A stretch of DNA of 64,000 nt from Eremothecium cymbalariae DBVPG#7215 (taxonomy: Eukaryota; Ascomycota; Saccharomycetes; Saccharomycetales; Saccharomycetaceae), in NCBI RefSeq assembly GCF_000235365.1, contig NC_016453.1, positions 806,001-870,000 of the forward strand, in the 5' to 3' direction. Below the pieces are notes generated by a model. The model was not told the DNA's origin. It ran no database searches and saw only the letters and a program-made list of their open reading frames with translations. Below are positions 60,187 to 64,000 of the stretch, in pieces; the stretch's first letter is position 1, and each line of letters opens with the position of its first letter. A program made the translations under genes and the position numbers.

Positions 60187-62424
60187 ATGAACTATCTACT
60201 CAAGTCAATTGCGAACTTTCAGTTTCCATACTCTCTCCAGGATGAGCCTACTTTGAGAACACCTCTTTGGGAAGTTCACCTGGCTACTAGAAAATCGGAT
60301 GCTTTACCTGTGACTGTGTTTGCCCATTCAGATCTGAATAATACGGTTTCTCGACCGCTAGTTCAAAATGCAGTACAAAAATCCAAGACTTTAAAATTAC
60401 CTGGGTTGGTGCGTGTATTAGAGGTTATTGATTCCGATCCAAATACGGTTTATATTGTTACTGAACGAGTGCAACCGCTATTTCCTGAAAATGTTGGTGG
60501 TTTAAAAGAAAGCGCTTTGGCACTTGGGATGTATCAGATTTGTAGTACGTTGCGAGTTCTACATGATCATGCTTCAGTTGTTTTAGGAAACCTATCGAAG
60601 GGGAGTATATATTTAAATGAGCTCGGTGAATGGTGTTTGTTTGGATTAGAGTTATGTTCTGCCAAGGGTGACGTATCAGATATTAAAAGCAAACTGGATG
60701 CGTACAATTCACTAATGAAGAACACTATCCATCAATTGGTCCCTACTGAGTCTTCTCAAATTGACTCTGTTCATTTAGCCGCATTGATCAAGGATATATA
60801 TTCGTTTAGGGTTCCTGCATCCTGGCAGCCTTTGATTGAAAGGCTCTCTCAAGGTAGAATTACGATTTCACAATTTTTACTGAAGGCAAACACAACCAAG
60901 ACATTTCAAACACCATTGATTAAAGTTTATGAACACTTGAAGGAAACCCATATTAAGGATGCTGAGGGGAAGCTTGTATGTATGGCTGAAGTGCATCAGC
61001 TTTTAATGAACAATCCAGGTTTATTAGTTGGGTGTGCACCTGGGTTTGTAGATCGATTTATTGTGCCACAGTTATCTGAAATTGCTAAGGAACAAATCGC
61101 TAGTCAGCAGTTACAAAAGTCTGGGTTTCACGATCCTTCGAATTTAATAACATTGGTGGCAACTGCATTGGAATTATCTTGTTCTGAACACCCAAATATT
61201 CAACTGACTAGTACGTTTGATAACTATATCAAGCCGTTGATCTTTGAAACTTATAAACTTTCAGATCGACAATTAAGATTTTTATTGTTAATCTATTTGC
61301 CAGGATATATAAGTAAACTTTCGAAGAAGGATTTTCAAAATCAGATATTTACTTATTTCATCCAAGGTTTGGCGGATTCTGAGCCATTGTTAAGATTACA
61401 AACACTAAAAAAGCTTTCCTATGCTGTAGACATGATAACGGAACGACAGTTAAATAACGAATTATTAAGATGTCTTGCTAAAACACAGGTTGACCAAGAT
61501 GTGGATATTCGTACGTGGACCATCTTAAAAATATCTGAAATTTCTGAAAAAATGTCTGGCAGCGAACGTTCAAATATTCTAGCTGTTGCATTCACAAAAT
61601 CTCTCAAGGATCCAGCTGTGACACCAAGGCTTGCTGCGGTATACGGGTTGATGAAAGCTATAGATTTATTTGACGCGGAGACAATTGCCAATAAAATACT
61701 AACTGTTATCGCTCCCGGTTTACTTGATTCTAATATGCAAGTTAGGACGCAGGCAAGAGAATTATTTGAAGTTTATTTCAAAAAACTCGAGGCAGAATCA
61801 AGTGTAACTGACAAACAAACGAAAAACCAAAGTGAGTACGTGGAAGTTAATTTTGAATCCATGTTGGATGCTACGGATGATGATTTGGTTAATAATTTTT
61901 TGAATAATTTAAAGATATCGACTGTGCCAAGTGAGCTTTCTGTTCGCTCACCTACAGTACCTTCTTCCAGCGCTGACAATGATGGTTGGAATGATTTTTC
62001 CTTTGATACTGACCAAGACAATACTGGGGGGAATCAAAATAAAAGTACCCATCTAATGACTGGAAAAGTTAATTTAAAGTCTTCGGTTTCATCGTTCAAG
62101 AACTCTAAACTAGAATCCAACAATGGGTTGGCGTCTAATACCCCAAAAAAACCAAATTTTGGTGCAGTAAAGATACAGAAATCTTGGAATGACGAACTTA
62201 GTGAATCTGAAGGTGATTATGACGATAGTTGGAATGAACCCAAGGTTCCCAAGAAGTTAATCACAAAGACCATTAAAAATAAAAAACAAATATTAAATTC
62301 TATTAGAGTATCCACACAGTCTGTAAAATCTGTTCAACGAAAAAAAGAGCCAGTGCTCTCGACTTTTACCAACCATAACGATGATGGTGGTGACGATAGT
62401 GATGGTTGGGACAATGAATGGTGA
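60187..62424 (+). CDS. CEX1: Cytoplasmic tRNA export factor Cex1 (SCYL-family pseudokinase)
   Basis: A 745-aa protein, orthologue of YOR112W Cex1 (761 aa), which receives tRNA at the nuclear pore and passes it to eEF1A, and also has a trafficking role. Residues about 1-290 form a kinase-like domain (LWEVHLATRKSDALPVTVFA). It lacks the usual VAIK lysine and HRD/DFG motifs, so it is a pseudokinase. Residues about 320-560 are HEAT repeats (ADSEPLLRLQTLKKL, DPAVTPRLAAVYGLMKAI). The tail is disordered with Trp-Asp repeats (NDGWNDFSFD and the end DDSDGWDNEW), as in SCYL proteins that bind coat adaptors. It is convergent with DBP2. Confidence 0.93.
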   Translation: MNYLLKSIANFQFPYSLQDEPTLRTPLWEVHLATRKSDALPVTVFAHSDLNNTVSRPLVQNAVQKSKTLKLPGLVRVLEVIDSDPNTVYIVTERVQPLFPENVGGLKESALALGMYQICSTLRVLHDHASVVLGNLSKGSIYLNELGEWCLFGLELCSAKGDVSDIKSKLDAYNSLMKNTIHQLVPTESSQIDSVHLAALIKDIYSFRVPASWQPLIERLSQGRITISQFLLKANTTKTFQTPLIKVYEHLKETHIKDAEGKLVCMAEVHQLLMNNPGLLVGCAPGFVDRFIVPQLSEIAKEQIASQQLQKSGFHDPSNLITLVATALELSCSEHPNIQLTSTFDNYIKPLIFETYKLSDRQLRFLLLIYLPGYISKLSKKDFQNQIFTYFIQGLADSEPLLRLQTLKKLSYAVDMITERQLNNELLRCLAKTQVDQDVDIRTWTILKISEISEKMSGSERSNILAVAFTKSLKDPAVTPRLAAVYGLMKAIDLFDAETIANKILTVIAPGLLDSNMQVRTQARELFEVYFKKLEAESSVTDKQTKNQSEYVEVNFESMLDATDDDLVNNFLNNLKISTVPSELSVRSPTVPSSSADNDGWNDFSFDTDQDNTGGNQNKSTHLMTGKVNLKSSVSSFKNSKLESNNGLASNTPKKPNFGAVKIQKSWNDELSESEGDYDDSWNEPKVPKKLITKTIKNKKQILNSIRVSTQSVKSVQRKKEPVLSTFTNHNDDGGDDSDGWDNEW

Positions 62425-62685
62425 GCCGTTTTTCTATATGCCACTTGGACTAATCAAAAACTTAACTATACAAATTGCAAGGTTGTAAATATAGTAAATA
62501 AATAAATATATCAGGAAATATACATATATCTCTTATTTATCGGCGGATAAAAATATACAAACTCTATCACGGCAATTATTTTACCAATTAACTAGTTGAA
62601 CAAAACTGAAAAGTTTTTTCTAGATTTCAAACTTAGTATACAAAAATTTTCTAACAAACCAACACTGAAAGTAGGATTATGTTGG

Positions 62686-64000
62686 TTAACCTCTGTTACC
62701 CCAACCACCGTCTCTGGGTTTTGAATAACCACCGTAGCCGCCACCACCACGGCCACCGTATCCACCGCGACCACCATAACCACCACGGCCTCGGCCACCA
62801 CGACCACCGTAGCCACCACGGCCACCATATCTTGGATGAGATCCACGAGGAGCACGATCATAGACCAACAAATCTTGAGGGATCTCTTGCTTGGCTTCTC
62901 TCATAATGGAGATCAACTGTGCGCCCAATGCTTTGCTTTGCTCAGTGAAAAAAGAAATTGCAGTACCAGTAGCACCTGCTCTACCCGTCCTACCGATTCT
63001 GTGCACATAGTCTTCTATATTACCAGGCATATCATAGTTGATGACAAAGTTAATACCTTTCACGTCTGAAAAATTTGTTAGTAGGTGTTTCTTTTAATAC
63101 ATATTTGTATTTGTTTTTAACAATGATAGAACACTTGCAGCATAAAAAAGCCGGGGTACTTTATTAAAACAAAAGCTATAAACTTTTCATGTGGTGTTTT
63201 AGGTGAACGAGGCATCATTCATTGCAGCTAAAAGCTTCTGTAATGAATATAACATCCTAGGTAAACAATACTTAGAACGCTTCGATCCATTCCAAGGCTA
63301 TAGCCAATCCTAATCAGGGAGGCTGCCAAGAAACATAGATAAAATTACTACACACATAAATATGAAAATAGAAAAACAGCAAAAGAGAAGATGGCATAAA
63401 AACGCATAGCTTAGCGGTTACTCTAAGCCTTTATTCGTATAGCCTTACTAGATTCCTTCAACGGGCTCATTATCGACTATCAAGCCCTCCAGAACGTTTT
63501 GATAAAAAGTTGCATCTAATATGCCATATCTTGAGCCACTTTCTGCCCGAGAAAGCACCAATTTACAGCGGTACGAATATACGAATCGTTGTTCCTGCAC
63601 AAATCATGGCATCATCTTCAACATAGCATTTCTCTACCTCCGTTCATGTGTAGTGATCCTCCAAGTGTTTCCATTCAATAACGAACATCAAGTTCGAATC
63701 AAATCCCCTAAAATTCATGAAAAGCTTCAACGTTTTGCCTTTTCTGCACAATGGGAATTAATATTTTCCCGGATCATTAGTAAGTGCTTAAAATAATGTT
63801 CTGTCATTTGTCAATAGTCAGTATTCAAGGAAATCTCTAAAGCTAACGAACCAGCGTCAACAAAAGAGTCCTTCAAAAAAAAAAATCAAAACATACCAAT
63901 ACCCCTGGCTGCAACATCAGTAGCGACCATAATTGGCGAACGGCCGCATCTGAATTCGTTCAAAACCCAGTCACGTTCCTGTTGCTGCTTATCACCATGA
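62686..64000 (-). CDS. DBP2: DEAD-box RNA helicase Dbp2, 3' part (5' end outside window)
   Basis: The window holds exon 2 (62686-63065) and the last 104 bases of exon 1 (63897-64000). The joined reading runs [29 protein letters not shown] (motif V), then [15 protein letters not shown] and [12 protein letters not shown] (motif VI). After that comes a long Arg/Gly/Tyr tail with many RGG-type repeats ([18 protein letters not shown]). Dbp2 (YNL112W, p68/DDX5 type) unwinds RNA in mRNP assembly, nonsense decay and rRNA processing. Splicing falls within the Asp codon of RGID, the same region as the large yeast DBP2 intron. Codon phase and motif continuity across the join support the splice sites. 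Confidence 0.95.
63066..63896 (-). other. DBP2: 831-base intron of DBP2
   Basis: On the minus strand it starts GTATGT (63896-63891), has a perfect TACTAAC branch site (63083-63077), and ends TTCAG at 63066. The branch A is only about 12 bases from the end. Yeast DBP2 has a similarly placed 1-kb intron that takes part in self-limitation of Dbp2 levels. A 91-codon antisense frame (63521-63796) is not called. GGCTATAGCC near 63296 is a short palindrome. Confidence 0.92.

Noticed and set aside
63686..63710. tRNA T-loop-like GTTCGAATC in the DBP2 intron
   Set aside because: The flanking bases do not pair as a T-stem and no A-box or acceptor stem is present. No other tRNA-like B-box was found in the gaps.
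1..64000. Transposon, LTR, CRISPR array or mobile cassette
   Set aside because: No terminal repeats, transposase or reverse transcriptase, or repeat-spacer pattern was found. All major frames are syntenic core yeast genes.

Overview
This window is nuclear DNA of a budding yeast (Saccharomycetaceae). The evidence is intron-poor, close-packed genes, yeast splice signals (GTATGT and TACTAAC), and proteins that align end to end with Saccharomyces cerevisiae ones. Genes that S. cerevisiae splits between duplicated blocks sit here interleaved in single copy. POL1, MET4, YAF9, NOP15 and CYB5 (chr XIV in S. cerevisiae) alternate with VAM3, RGS2, TFC7, YOR111W and CEX1 (chr XV). RPL9 (chr XIV) sits between STH1 and KGD1 (chr IX). 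That is the layout of a lineage that did not undergo the whole-genome duplication, such as Kluyveromyces, Eremothecium or Lachancea. I cannot fix the genus from sequence alone.

Layout. Block A (1-31131): the end of ASG1 (+), then POG1, SIM1, AYR1, KGD1, RPL9 and STH1 (all -), RRT14 (+), MET18 (-) and TAO3 (+). It matches YIL130W-YIL122W of S. cerevisiae, but the TAO3-POG1 segment is inverted relative to ASG1. Block B (31339-64000): MIC27, AVT4 and POL1 (-), VAM3 (+), MET4 (-), RGS2, LEU4/LEU9 and INP52/INP53 (+), an unrecognised gene (+), YAF9 (-), TFC7, a Maf-family gene, NOP15, CYB5 and CEX1 (+), and the 3' part of DBP2 (-). It is collinear with YNL100-YNL112 and YOR106-YOR112.

The genes are ordinary core functions: TCA cycle (KGD1), leucine and sulfur regulation (LEU4, MET4), chromatin (STH1, YAF9), ribosome production (RPL9, RRT14, NOP15, DBP2), replication (POL1), vacuole and membrane traffic (VAM3, AVT4, INP52/53), cell wall (SIM1), morphogenesis (TAO3), tRNA transcription and export (TFC7, CEX1), and lipid or redox enzymes (AYR1, CYB5). 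No tRNA, transposon, CRISPR array or centromere was recognised.

Worth a second look: apparent -1 frameshifts at T-runs in TAO3 and CYB5; a 66-base intron that splits the RHG motif of TFC7; an orphan gene with a degenerate peroxiredoxin-like pattern; a 23-base C run upstream of SIM1; twin GTGAAA-N3-TTTCAC palindromes in the RPL9 promoter; the GC-rich RRT14 gene; and the rearrangement junctions that bound the inverted block.
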